From Fratercula arctica (taxonomy: Eukaryota > Chordata > Aves > Charadriiformes > Alcidae), in contig CANTUZ010000014.1 in the NCBI GenBank assembly GCA_947846985.1, positions 9,407,837-9,471,836 of the forward strand: DNA of 64,000 bases, written 5' to 3'. The notes beneath the pieces are model-generated. The model did no database searches. It saw only the letters and a program-made list of their open reading frames with translations, and was not told the origin of the DNA. Position numbers and translations under genes: made by a program. Shown here in pieces: positions 21,614-36,893 of the stretch. The number at the start of each line of letters is the position of its first letter. The stretch's first letter is position 1.

Positions 21614-22854
21614 GTGGGGGGGGGCACGACCCCGGGGGGGGGCACGACCCCGGGGGGGGGTCCCTGGAACCCGGGGGGGGGGTGAAATCCCGGGGGGGGG
21701 GCTGGAACCCGGGGGGGGTTCCCTCAAACCTGGGGGGGGGGGGGGGCCAGAACCTGAGGGGGGGGGGGCTGAGACCCGGGGGCGGGGGGGAATCCCGGGG
21801 GGGGACCCAGAACCTGAGGGGGGGGGGGTCCCTCAAACCTGGGGGGGGGCTGAGACGCGGGGGTGGGGCCTGGAACCCGGGGGGGGGGCGGAATCCCGGG
21901 GGGGGGGCGCTGGAACCCGGGGGGGGGGCTGGAACCGAGGGGGGGGGGGGCTGAGACCCGGGGGGGGCGGAATCCCGGGGGGGGGGGGTGGTCCCTGGAA
22001 CCCGGTGGGGGGGGCTGAGACCCGGGGGCGGGGGGGAATCCCGGGGGGGGGGGTGAAATCCCGGGGGGGTCCCTCAAACCTGGGGGGGGGCCAGAACCTG
22101 AGGGGGGGGGGGAAATCCCGGGGGGGGGGGGGTGAAATCCGGGGGGGGGGCCCAGAACCTGAGAGTAGGGGGGGCTGAGACCCGGGGGTGGGTCCCTGGA
22201 ACCTGAGGGGGGGGGAAATCCCGGGGGGGGGGCCCCTCAACTTGGGGGGGCGAGAACCTGGGGGGAGGGGAAATCCCAGGGGGGGACCCAGAACCTGAGG
22301 GGGGGGGGGAATCCCCGGGGGTGGTGGGGGGGGGCACGAGATACCCGATCCCGGGGGGGGGGAGGGCCTGAGACCCTCCCGGACCCCCGGGGGGGGGGTC
22401 CCCTACCCTGGAACCTGGAAATTCCGGGGGGGGGGGGAAATCCCGGGGGGGGGCTGGAACCCGGGGGGGGTCCCTCAACCTGGGGGGGGGGGGGGGCCAG
22501 AACCTGAGGGGGGGGGGGCTGAGACCCGGGGGCGGGGGGGGAATCCCGGGGGGGGGGGGTGAATCCGGGGGGGGACGAACCTGAGGGGGGGGGTGGTCCC
22601 TCAAACCTGGTGGGGGGGGCTGAGACTCCCGGGGGGGGGGGACCCGGGGGCCGGGGGGGGGGGTGGGGCCCTGGAACCTGGGGGGGGGGCGCTGGGGGGG
22701 GGGGGCCGGGGGGGGGGGGGGGGGGGGGGGGGTGGGGGGGGGGGGGGGGGTGGGGGGGGGGGGGGGGTGGGGGGTCCCTGGAACCTGGGGGGGGGGGCCT
22801 GAATCCTCGGGGGGGGGGGCGGGGGGGGGGAGCGGGCGGGGGGGGGGGGGGGGT

Positions 22855-22886
<32 letters not shown>

Positions 22887-23049
22887 GGGGGGGGAATCCA
22901 CTGGGGGGGGGGGGGGGGGGGGGTGGGTGGGGGGTGGGGGGGGGGGGGGGGGCCAGACCCTGAGGGGGGGTCTCTCAAAACCTGGGGGGGGGGGGGGGGG
23001 GGGGTGGGGGGGGGGCCTGGAACCCGGGGGAGAGGGGCACGATCCCCCC
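21614..23049. repeat. G-rich array after KMT5C exon d, running into the gap
   Basis: Units such as CCAGAACCTGAGGGG, CTGAGACCCGGGGG and GGAATCCCGGGGG repeat, and G-runs exceed 30 bases after 22,690. The first 150 bp mirror 6,835-6,972; the rest has no partner on the left. No further KMT5C exon is visible. Confidence 0.8.
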
Positions 23050-23549
23050 NNNNNNNNNNNNNNNNNNNNNNNNNNNNNNNNNNNNNNNNNNNNNNNNNNN
23101 NNNNNNNNNNNNNNNNNNNNNNNNNNNNNNNNNNNNNNNNNNNNNNNNNNNNNNNNNNNNNNNNNNNNNNNNNNNNNNNNNNNNNNNNNNNNNNNNNNNN
23201 NNNNNNNNNNNNNNNNNNNNNNNNNNNNNNNNNNNNNNNNNNNNNNNNNNNNNNNNNNNNNNNNNNNNNNNNNNNNNNNNNNNNNNNNNNNNNNNNNNNN
23301 NNNNNNNNNNNNNNNNNNNNNNNNNNNNNNNNNNNNNNNNNNNNNNNNNNNNNNNNNNNNNNNNNNNNNNNNNNNNNNNNNNNNNNNNNNNNNNNNNNNN
23401 NNNNNNNNNNNNNNNNNNNNNNNNNNNNNNNNNNNNNNNNNNNNNNNNNNNNNNNNNNNNNNNNNNNNNNNNNNNNNNNNNNNNNNNNNNNNNNNNNNNN
23501 NNNNNNNNNNNNNNNNNNNNNNNNNNNNNNNNNNNNNNNNNNNNNNNNN
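23050..23549. other. Assembly gap, 500 N
   Basis: Exactly 500 N, the size of a default scaffold gap. Order and orientation of the flanks therefore rest on scaffolding, not on sequence. Confidence 0.99.
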
Positions 23550-24010
23550 AACCCATGGGCCTCCAAAGACCCACATCCACCATAGCCAACATTCCCCCAA
23601 AGACCTGCCTCTGGTTCTCCAAAGACCCCCCCCAGACTTTCCAAGACCTCCAGTTGTCTCCCAAAAACCCATGGACCTCCAAAGACCCACATCCACCATA
23701 GACAGCATCCCCCCCCGGAGACCTGCTCCTGGTTCTCCAAAGACCCCCCCCTGAGACCTTCCAAGACCTCCAGCTGGGTCCCAAAAACCCGTGGACCTCC
23801 AAAGACCCACATCCACCATAGCCAACGTCTTCCCAAAGACATGCCCCTGGTTCTCCAAAGACCCCCAGTTGGCTCCCAAAAACCCGTGGACCTCCAAAGA
23901 CCCACAACCACCAAAAGTGAACATTGCCCCCAAAAGACGTGCCCTTGGTTCTCCAAAGAACCCCCCCAGACCTTCCAAGACCCTCGGTTGGGTCCTGAAG
24001 ATCCATGGAT
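23550..24010. repeat. Tandem repeat, about 95-120 bp unit, 4 copies
   Basis: GGACCTCCAAAGACCCACA recurs near 23557, 23674, 23794 and 23888, with GGTTCTCCAAAGACCCCC between. It reaches the left gap edge and may be larger. No gene is seen. Confidence 0.85.
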
Positions 24011-24207
24011 CCCCCCGAAACCCATGGACCCCCCCCCAGGACCCCAATTCATGCTCATTCGATGACCAGCCTGCAGCCACGGGTGTCCTTGGAAGACCCT
24101 CGGGTCCCCACCCCGTCCCCACCTGCAGTCCCTCCAGGGTGCCCCCCCAGTGATGAAACCGGAGCGTGGAATGGGAAGTGGGGGTCCCCGGCACCAGCAG
24201 CACCCAC

Positions 24208-24271
24208 CTCTCATGACGACCAGGAAGCAGATGCAGACCAGGGCCAGGCTACCCCATAGACGACCCCCCAT
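24208..24271 (-). CDS. Candidate first coding exon with signal peptide or membrane segment, unknown gene
   Basis: On the minus strand ATG at 24271 opens MGGRLWGSLALVCICFLVVM, then R and a GTGGGT donor at 24207. A short polar start followed by about 14 hydrophobic residues fits a signal peptide or type-I/III membrane anchor. Further exons would lie left of it, in the repeat or gap, and none is seen. I do not recognise the protein. It could be chance, since only 64 nt support it. Confidence 0.35.
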
Positions 24272-24279
24272 GTCTTGGG

Positions 24280-25235
24280 ACCACTCGGAGCTGGGGAGCT
24301 GCGGCGGTTGGAAGGGGGGCAGCTTGGCTGGTTCATCCGCTGCCGATGGCAGGTGTGGAGGGGAGTGGGCCACGGAGAGTCGCTGAGGGTGACGGGGACC
24401 TTTGGTCCGATCAAGAAGTAGGAGGGATGAAAGCTGAGCTTGCAGGGTGCCGGGAGACAAAGGGAGAGGTGCCAACACCCATTTCCCAGCAGAGATGTTG
24501 TCCCAAGGGGACACGTTCGTGTCATCGGGTGCCCATCACCCTCCCTTAAGTCCATGAGATCCTTCTGGGAATGTCCCAGCCATCTCCAAGACCTGTCCTG
24601 TCCCCACCAGCCCTGGCCGTGCTTTGTCCCCACCATGGAGGGAGGTTGGGAGAGGAGCGGGATGGGGACGTGGGATGAAGACGTGGATATGGGATGGGGA
24701 TGTGGGATGGGGATGTGGGACATGGGGTGAACTGGACTGGGAAGGGAGCGCCAGGCTGGGGACATCAGATGGCAATGGGGTCCCTGGTCAATATTTGGGG
24801 CCACGGTGGCCGTTAATGGCCCTTTTGCAGCCCGTTTCTGGGGTGATGCCCCCGGGATCCCCACCCTGTGCCCAGAGCGGGGACCTTCCTACCCCACACC
24901 AGGACCTTGCCAAGGTAGGGTTGGGCCACACCTGCTGCCCCCACCCTTCACCTATTTCCTGCAGCCTTTGGACTTTGTCCCCCCACCCGGCCTCCCCACC
25001 CCCCTCCCGGCTGCCAGGTGAGGTGGGGAAAAAACAACAAAATTGCTAATTTTAGCGCTCGGGGACAGGGCAAGGTGTGAATTGGCCGAGGGCCCAAGCG
25101 ACGGCAGGTGAGTTTGGGCACGTTTCCGCATTCTTCCAGCCCGACGTAGGAACCGTGTTGACCCTGGAGGGACAACCCCCAAGGATACCTGCATGGGGGG
25201 GGAGGTGATATTCAGATGGGTGACCCCAGAGCCCA
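24280..25235. other. Unique DNA, no gene recognised
   Basis: Ordinary mixed-composition sequence with short GGGATGTGGGATGGGGATG repeats near 24,660-24,725. Nothing with paired splice sites and conserved protein was found on either strand. Confidence 0.5.
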
Positions 25236-25239
25236 TTTC

Positions 25240-25675
25240 ATTCCTTGCGTGTCCCACCATCCATGGGTGGTGCCGCCTTGGGACCACCCTCAATGTTCCC
25301 ACCATCCACAGTTGGTGTCACCTTGGGACCACCCTCAGTGCTCCCACCACCCACAGCTGGTTCCACCTTGGGACCTTCTCGATGTTCCCACCGTCCATGG
25401 TTGGTGCTACCCTGGGACCTCCTCAATGTTCCCACCGTCCATGGTTGGTGTCACCTTGGGACCTCCTCAATGTTCCCACCGTCCATGGGTGGTGCCACCT
25501 TGGGACCTCCTCAATGTTCCCACCATCCATGGTTGGTGCCACCTTGGGACCTCCTCAATGTTCCCACTGTCCATGGTTGGTGCCACCTTGGGACCTCCTC
25601 AATGTTCCCACCATCCGTGTTTGGTGCTACCTTGGGACCTCCTCAATGCTCCCACCATCCATGGGTGGTGCCACC
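25240..25675. repeat. Minisatellite, 43-45 bp unit, about 10 copies
   Basis: CACCTTGGGACCTCCTCAAT and CCACCATCCATGGTTGGTG recur about every 44 bp from 25,260 to 25,675. A frame without stops across it encodes only the repeat. Confidence 0.9.
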
Positions 25676-25839
25676 CAGCCGTGTTCCCTTCCTGCTTTGT
25701 GGGTATTTTTGGCGCAATTTGCACCCCACCACCAAGCCCTGTCCTTCAGCCAGGCCCACGTCTGCCCCAGGGGGCGCGGGACCACCTCGCGTGTCCCTGA
25801 CGGGACGCGGAAACTGCCAGGTGACAATAAAATTAGTGT

Positions 25840-25845
25840 TTTATT
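25840..25845 (-). terminator. Poly(A) signal AATAAA for the 26.0/26.9 kb gene
   Basis: AATAAA on the minus strand lies 145 nt past the stop codon at 25992-25990, a normal distance for a short 3' UTR. Confidence 0.5.
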
Positions 25846-25989
25846 CGATTATACAAAGTGTTATTGTAAACAACTGTGCAGGAGGAAGAGGATGGTGGAT
25901 TTTCTCGTGTTTGCCACCCTGAGACACCCACCCACCTCCCCACCCCCCGTGTGTCCCTCTGCTCGCCGCTGGCTCCTGCCTGGCTCCGC

Positions 25990-26025
25990 TCAAGGAATGA
26001 CGACGGACGGTTGTTTGATCTGGAA
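25990..26025 (-). CDS. Terminal exon of the unidentified gene
   Basis: 36 nt encode FQIKQPSVVIP and a TGA stop, starting right after CCCCACTAG. Confidence 0.45.
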   Translation of the reverse strand, partial: FQIKQPSVVIP

Positions 26026-26961
26026 CTAGTGGGGAAGGAGAGATGGGGGTGAGGAGATGGGGGTGAGAAGATGGGGGTGAGGAGATGGGGGTGAGGAGAT
26101 GGGGGTGAGATGGGGGTGAGGAGATGGGGGTGAGGAGATGGGGGGTGAGGAGATGGGGTGAGGAGATGGTGAGGAGATGGGGGTGAGGAGATGGGGGTGA
26201 GGAGATGGGGGGTGAGGAGATGGGGGTGAGGAGATGGGGGTGAGGAGATGGGGGTGAGATGGGGGTGAGGAGATGGGGGTGAGGAGATGGGGGTGAGGAG
26301 ATGGGGGTGAGGAGATGGGTGGTGAGGAGATGGGGGGTGAGGAGATGGTGAGGAGATGGGGTGAGGAGATGGGGGTGAGAAGACGGGGGTAAGGAGATGG
26401 GGGTGAGATGGGGGTGAGGAGATGGGGGTGAGGAGATGGGGGTGAGGAGATGGGGGTGAGGAGATGGTGAGGAGATGGGGGTGAGGAGATGGGGTGGGAG
26501 ATGGGGGTGAGGAGATGGGGGTGAGGAGATGGGGGTGAGGAGATGGGGGTGAGGAGATGGGGGTGAGGAGATGGGGGTGAGGAGATGGTGAGGAGATGGG
26601 GGTGAGGAGATGGGGGTGAGAAGACGGGGGTGAGGAGATGGTGAGGAGATGGGGGTGAGGAGAGGGGGTGAGGAGATGGGGGTGAGGAGATGGGGGTGAG
26701 ATGGGGGTGAGGAGATGGGGGTGAGGAGATGGGGGTGAGATGGGGGTGAGGAGATGGGGGTGAGGAGATGGGGGTGAGGAGATGGGGGTGAGGAGACGGG
26801 GGTGAGGAGACGGGGGTGAGGAGATGGGGGTGAGATGGGGGTGAGGAGACGGGGGTTGTCCCCACCGCAGTAGGTGGAGGGTCCAGGGCACATGGCACCC
26901 ACCTTCCGTGAGGTGTCCACCTTCTCCAGATTGGCGTAGGCGGCGCTGGAGCCCTCTGAGC
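25990..26961 (-). CDS. Two last exons of an unidentified minus-strand gene
   Basis: Exon 26961-26903 (acceptor CTGCAG, donor GTGGGT) encodes SEGSSAAYANLEKVDTSRK. The terminal exon 26025-25990 (acceptor CCCCACTAG) adds FQIKQPSVVIP and TGA. The phases agree and a poly(A) signal follows. A YANL sequence resembles a cytoplasmic tyrosine motif of receptor or adaptor tails, so this could be the tail of a membrane protein, but I cannot name the family. Upstream exons were not found beyond 26,961. The intron is a 14-bp minisatellite. Confidence 0.45.
26033..26865. repeat. 14-bp minisatellite, about 58 copies
   Basis: The unit GAGGAGATGGGGGT repeats with shorter variants (GAGATGGGGGT) and G/A changes to GACGGGGGT. 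It fills the whole intron between the two exons above. All long frames across it are repeat translations. Confidence 0.95.
26903..26961 (-). CDS. Penultimate exon of the unidentified gene
   Basis: 59 nt: two bases completing a codon, then 19 codons ending VDTSRK before GTGGGT. Confidence 0.45.
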
Positions 26962-26999
26962 CTGCAGGGTAGAAGAAGAGGTGACATGGAACCCCAGCG

Positions 27000-27140
27000 G
27001 CTCCAGTGGTAGGGACTGGGACGGGGGTGGCGTTGTTGGGTGGGGTGGTGGTGGGAGTGACGGGGGTTGTTTTTGGATGGGGGGGTGGTGGTAGGGATGG
27101 GGGTGGTGGTGGCGTTGTTGGGTGGGGGGTGGAAAGCCCA
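27000..27140. repeat. GGTGGTGGT/GGGGTGG simple repeat
   Basis: Irregular GT/G-rich simple sequence with GTTGTTGGGTGG motifs. No gene. Confidence 0.7.
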
Positions 27141-27141
27141 G

Positions 27142-27640
27142 AAAGGCAGGAAAGCCCGGAGCCCCAAGGGCTGTGGAGCAATAAAAGCGGTTTTTAGAGA
27201 GCTTTAAAACAAGCCATAGTTTTCCCTTGTGGGTCCTTGGGCACGGGTCTCCACGTGGCTTCCCTCCTGCAACCGTCTCCGGACATATGGTAATTTTAGT
27301 GGCCGGCCCTGGGGCAAGTGAGACAGGGTTTGTTTGAGGCTGAAGGCGCCAGGAAAGCCCGGAGCCCCAAGGTCTCTACTGCAATGCAAGCGGTTTTTAG
27401 AGAGCTTTAAAACAAGCCGTAGTTTTCCCTTGTGGGTCCTTGGGCACGGGTCTCACGTGGCTTCCCTCCTGGCAACCGTCTCCGCACATATGGTCATTTT
27501 AGTGGCCGGCCCTGGGGCGAGTGAGATCAGGGTTGTTTTGAGGCTGAAGGCGCCAGGAAAGCCCGGAGCCCCAAGGTCTGTGCGGCGATGGAAGCGGTTT
27601 CTAGAGAGCTTTAAAACAAGCCACAGTTTGCCCTCGTGGC
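27142..27640. repeat. Tandem repeat of about 204 bp, 2.4 copies
   Basis: GGAAAGCCCGGAGCCCCAAG occurs near 27149, 27352 and 27557, each followed by GCGGTTTTTAGAGAGCTTTAA (or TTTCTAGAG) and AAACAAGCC. Copies are about 90 percent alike by eye. I do not recognise the family. Confidence 0.85.
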
Positions 27641-29055
27641 TCCCGACGAAGAGGACCCTGGTGCCGGCAAGAACGTCCCAGATGGGCGAGGCGCCATCCT
27701 CCCGTTGACAGCGGATTCGCAGCCCCGGCTCTCCGGAAGCCCAGCGGAGGGTCCGGTGCCAGGGGAGGCCGAGGAGGGAGCAGACGAAGGCGACAACCGC
27801 AGGGAAGGGGGGTTTTTAAAGTTGGCGCCGGGCAGAGGGAGGCCCAGGAGGGGTCCCCTTTGGGTGGGGAAAGGGAATGGTTGGTTTGTTCTTGGCCTCG
27901 ACGCCGGCGGTGTGTCGGGCAGGTCGGTTCCAGCCCACGGCAGCCGCCCAGGCTGGGGTGTCCCAACACCCCTCGGCTGCTGTTGCCTCCCAGCGGAAGG
28001 AAGAGGTGGCACACACGGACGCGGCTCCGGCTCCTCCGCTCCCCGCCGCAGGCTGAAGGCGGCCGGGGGCAACATCCTCAGGGCCGAGAGCCAAACGGCG
28101 GTGGGAAAAGCTGCTTCCATAGGCCGCAGGACCTCAAGGGCGGGAAAGGCTTCGCTTCGGAGGCCGAGACGGGCCGGAGCGGACGGGAAGGAGCCGCATG
28201 AGGAAGGAGTGAGGTTCTCTCAAAGAGAATAAACCCCGTTTTCCCGAGGGCCGGAGAGAAGAGAGCCGGGCTGCGCGGCGTGAGCGGGGTCTGCTCCCTG
28301 TTGTGTGTCCACAGCCCCCAGGGCCGGTGCCGGAGGCGACGCTGAAGATGTCGGGAAGGACGAGGCGACGTTGACGACGTCCGCGGTGTGGACGCCCGGT
28401 GGTTCGGGGCCCGCCGTGAAAAGCACCGGCCTGACCCGTGGTTGTGTCACCAAGGGGACGGTTAAACCCCGGAGAAGAGAAGAACCAGCGGAGCGTCAGA
28501 GCGAAGGAACCGCGTGGAGACCCGGCTGTGACGCGCTTGGCTTCGCGTCCTGCCGGGTGACGAGAAGGGACAGCCCTCGCGTCGCTGCCCGAGCGCGTAA
28601 ATTACATTCAGCTTCGGCTGCCCCGAGCGAGGAATAGGCAGCGAAGGGACGGCCACGAGCCGGCGATCCCTACGCTGTGAGGACCTGTAGGAAAGAGAGG
28701 GGATGGAGAACACTCGGCCGCGCCTGCGCCACGGCTCCATTCGCTCGGCTGAATCCCTCCACGGGCTGCCCCGGGTGCGAGGGGGAGTCACGGCTTCACT
28801 TCTCCTGCGCCTGGGCACCTTCCGTTATTTAAGTGGGATAAAACAGTTTCCCCCCGGCCTCCGAGGAGAAGCCCCCAGACACCGCCCCGTCTCTACCAGT
28901 CGCTCCACCGGAGCTCGCGGCGACGGGCGTCACCTCTGCCGCCACGTACCCCACGGATCCGCGTCTTCCTCCGGCCGCCGCCGCCGCCTTCTCCATTCCT
29001 CGAGCCGGGACGCGGAGCTGAAGCGCGGGAGCCGCTTTCGGGCCCGTCCGCGCAG
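27641..29055. other. CpG-rich unique DNA, no gene recognised
   Basis: Many CpGs, balanced composition. Candidate open frames show no known domain. CGCCTGCGCC near 28,721 resembles an NRF1-type promoter motif, so an unannotated promoter is possible, but no first exon could be supported. Confidence 0.45.
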
Positions 29056-30475
29056 ACAAGAGGCCAGAGGGATCCCACATCCGCACGGAGGCCGGAGGGA
29101 TCCCTTATCCGCACGGAGGCCAGAGGGATCCCACATCTACACGGAGGCCGGAGGGATCCCAAATCCACACGGAGGCCGGAGGGATCCCAAATCCACACGG
29201 AGGCCAGAGGGATCCCTTATCCGCACGGAGGCTGGAGGGATCCCACATCCGCACGGAGGCCAGAGGGATCCCACATCCGCACGGAGGCCGGAGGGATCCC
29301 ACATCTACACGGAGGCCGGAGGGATCCCAAATCCACATGGAGGCCGGAGGGATCCCTTATCCGCATGGAGGCCGGAGGGATCCCACATCCACACGGAGGC
29401 CGGAGGGATCCCAAATCCACACGGAGGCTGCAGGGATCCCTTATCCGCACGGAGGCCGGAGGGATCCCACATCCACACGGAGGCCGGAGGGATCCCAAAT
29501 CCGCATGGAGGCTGGAGGGATCCCAAATCCACATGGAGGCCAGAGGGATCCCTTATCCACACGGAGGCCGGAGGGATCCCACATCCGCATGGAGGCCGGA
29601 GGGATCCCTTATCCGCACGGAGGCCGGAGGGATCCCAAATCCACATGGAGGCCAGAGGGATCCCTTATCCACACGGAGGCCGGAGGGATCCCAAATCCAC
29701 ATGGAGGCCAGAGGGATCCCTTATCCACACGGAGGCCGGAGGGATCCCAAATCCACATGGAGGCCAGAGGGATCCCTTATCCACACGGAGGCCGGAGGGA
29801 TCCCAAATCCACATGGAGGCCAGAGGGATCCCTTATCCACACGGAGGCCGGAGGGATCCCACATCCGCACGGAGGCCGGAGGGATCCCAAATCCGCACGG
29901 AGGCCGGAGGGATCCCACATCCGCACGGAGGCCAGAGGGATCCCAAATCCACACGGAGGCCGGAGGGATCCCTTATCCACACGGAGGCCGGAGGGATCCC
30001 ACATCCGCACGGAGGCCGCAGGGATCCCTTATCCGCACGGAGGCCGGAGGGATCCCACATCTGCACGGAGGCCGGAGGGATCCCAAATCCACACGGAGGC
30101 CAGAGGGATCCCAAATCCAGAGGCCGGAGGGATCCTTTATCCACATGGAGGCCAGAGGGATCCCAAATCCACACGGAGGCCGGAGGGATCCCTTATCCGC
30201 ATGGAGGCCGGAGGGATCCCAAATCCACACGGAGGCTGCAGGGATCCCTTATCCGCACGGAGGCCGGAGGGATCCCACATCTGCACGGAGGCCGGAGGGA
30301 TCCCAAATCCACACGGAGGCTGCAGGGATCCCTTATCCGCACGGAGGCCGGAGGGATCCCACATCCGCACGGAGGCCGGAGGGATCCCTTATCCACATGG
30401 AGGCCGGAGGGATCCCAAATCCACACACTGGCCAGAGGGATCCCTTATCCACACGGAGGCCGGAGGGATCCCACC
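29056..30475. repeat. 28-bp minisatellite with a BamHI site in almost every unit, about 50 copies
   Basis: The unit is GGAGGCCGGAGGGATCCC plus AAATCCACAC, TTATCCGCAC or ACATCCGCAC. About three interchangeable unit types alternate. Because 28 is not a multiple of 3, all frames cycle through the same 28-residue pattern and stay open on both strands; they are not genes. One unit near 30,115 is shortened (AAATCCAGAGGCCGG). Confidence 0.95.
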
Positions 30476-30479
30476 TTCC

Positions 30480-30652
30480 CGGGGGTCCGTGGCGCTCCCG
30501 GGACGGACTCGGCTCCTCTTCAGCCCCCGCGGGCTCCAGCGCCAGGCGCTCGGCGTCGCCTCAGAGGGTCTGAGACCACCCTGGGGAAGAAAAAGCACCG
30601 ACGGGGAACCGGGTTCGCCCCCCCCCGCCCGCCGGGCTCCTCTTCCTCACCT

Positions 30653-30684
<32 letters not shown>

Positions 30685-31064
30685 AAATAAACCCAACCCC
30701 ATTCGCCACAGGGCGGCGTTAAGGCGCGTCGCGTCGGTCACGGCAGAACCTCCCCGGCCGCTTTCCCCGCCGCAGCCGCTCGCTCACCGGCTCCGCGCCC
30801 GCTCCAGAACCGGGGGGGGGGACACCGGGGGTCTGGGGGGACACCGAGGGGGGGGGGACACACCGGGGGGGGGGATCCCGGGTGCCGTTTGGGGGGGGGG
30901 GGGGTGTTGGGGGCCCCGGAGGCGCCGTGCGGCGGAGCGGTGCAGGCCCAACTCTGCCGCGCTGCCGTAAAGCGCGGCGGCGGCGGCCTCCGCCCCGCGG
31001 ATGTCGTAAAAAAAAAAAAAAAAAAAAAAAAAGCGTCGCGCCGTCGTAAAGCGCCAAAGGGAAG
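30480..31064. promoter_or_regulatory. PSMB6 upstream region with A-tracts
   Basis: CpG-rich sequence before the PSMB6 start, interrupted by A-tracts at about 30,653-30,682 and 31,007-31,032. TCGTAAAGCGCC occurs twice near the A-tract at 31,040. No TATA box is evident. Start-site position cannot be fixed from sequence. Confidence 0.45.
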
Positions 31065-35872
<4,808 letters not shown>

Positions 35873-35974
35873 GGGGGCACCCCCAAATCGGGGGGGTTGG
35901 GTGGGGGGGTGGGGGGGGGCCATCCCCAAACCGGGGTGTCCCCCCCCAAGGTGGGGGTCCCGGGGAGGGGGGGC

Positions 35975-35980
35975 AATAAA
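35975..35980 (+). terminator. PSMB6 poly(A) signal AATAAA
   Basis: AATAAA about 103 nt after the stop codon in a short 3' UTR. Confidence 0.8.
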
Positions 35981-36009
35981 TGGCTCCCATCAACTCGCTG
36001 CCTCTGCAT

Positions 36010-36480
36010 GGATTTGGGGGGGGGGGTGTCCCCTTCCCTGTCACCTCCCCCCCCATCATGGGTGTCCCCTCTCCTGTCACCCCCCCCCCCCAAGAGACTG
36101 ATGTCCCCTCCCCTGTCACCTCCTGGGGGAGCAATTTCCCCCCTCTCCTGTCCCTTCTTGGGGGGGGGGGGGGGTGTCCCCTTCCCTGTCACCTCCCCCC
36201 CCCCATCATGGGTGTCCCCTTCCCTGTCACCTCCCCCCCCATCATGGGTGTCCCCTCTCCTGTCACCCCCCCCCCCAAGAGACTGATGTCCCCTCCCCTG
36301 TCACCTCCTGGGGGAGCAATTTCCCCTCTCCTGTCCCTTTTTTGGGGGGGGACGACACACGACAGTGTGTCGTCGCTGTGGTGTTGTGTCCCCCCCCCCG
36401 CCGTATCCCCTCACCTGTCACCTCCTGGATCCCGATGTCCCCTCTCCTGTCTCCTCTGGGGGGGGGGGGTTTCCACTCTC
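36010..36480. repeat. Tandem repeat downstream of PSMB6
   Basis: CCCCTTCCCTGTCACCTCCC, CATCATGGGTGTCCCCTC and CAAGAGACTGATGTCCCC recur. A block of about 190 bp at 36,040-36,150 is repeated at 36,220-36,340. Confidence 0.85.
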
Positions 36481-36843
36481 CTGGTGGCCCCCGCTGTCCC
36501 CCCCCCACCCCCGGGATGGGGGGAAAATGTCCCCTCTGTCGTCGTCCCGTGTCCGCCCCCCCCCCCCCCCGCCCCACGTCCCCTCAGTGAAAAAGGGCGG
36601 GAAGAAAAGGGCGGGAACGCCTCGCGCCGGGGCGCTCCCCCCCCCCCCAGCCCATCCGCGCGCGCGCCCGGCACCCGGCGACGATCGTAGTCGGGACCGG
36701 GCGGGGGGGGGGGAAGGACGGACCCGGGACACCCCCCCCCCCGGGACCCCCCCACCGGAGCCCCCCCGCCCCGGGACCCCCCCACCGGAGCCCTCCCCGC
36801 CCCGGGACCCCCCTCACCGGAGCCCCCCGGGACCCCCAGCGCC

Positions 36844-36893
36844 ATGGCGGGCCCGGCCCCCGCCGCCGGCTGCAGGAGACGGTGCTGCTGCGG
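36844..36893 (+). CDS. Possible first coding exon of an unknown gene in a CpG island
   Basis: ATG in GCGCCATGGCGG, a strong Kozak context, opens MAGPAPAAGCRRRCCC and is followed by a consensus GTGAGTG donor. The surrounding 36,600-36,890 is CpG-rich. With one base of frame slip the end would read RLQETVLLR. No second exon was found to the right, where SLC25A11 repeats begin. Confidence 0.3.

Noticed and set aside
24536..24864. A small minus-strand gene rich in Pro/Ser/His
   Set aside because: The frame translates short GGGATGTGG repeats and has no recognisable domain or splice pair.
29056..30475. CRISPR-like array of 28-bp repeats
   Set aside because: Repeats are directly adjacent without unique spacers, and the DNA is from a vertebrate.
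28703..30970. A 755-residue open frame on the plus strand, and other long frames on both strands of the same region
   Set aside because: They are translations of the 28-bp minisatellite. The unit cycles through all frames without stops, and no non-repeat domain is present.
30653..31032. A-tracts as poly(A) tails of processed pseudogenes
   Set aside because: No gene-like sequence or target-site duplication precedes either tract; they are probably simple repeats.
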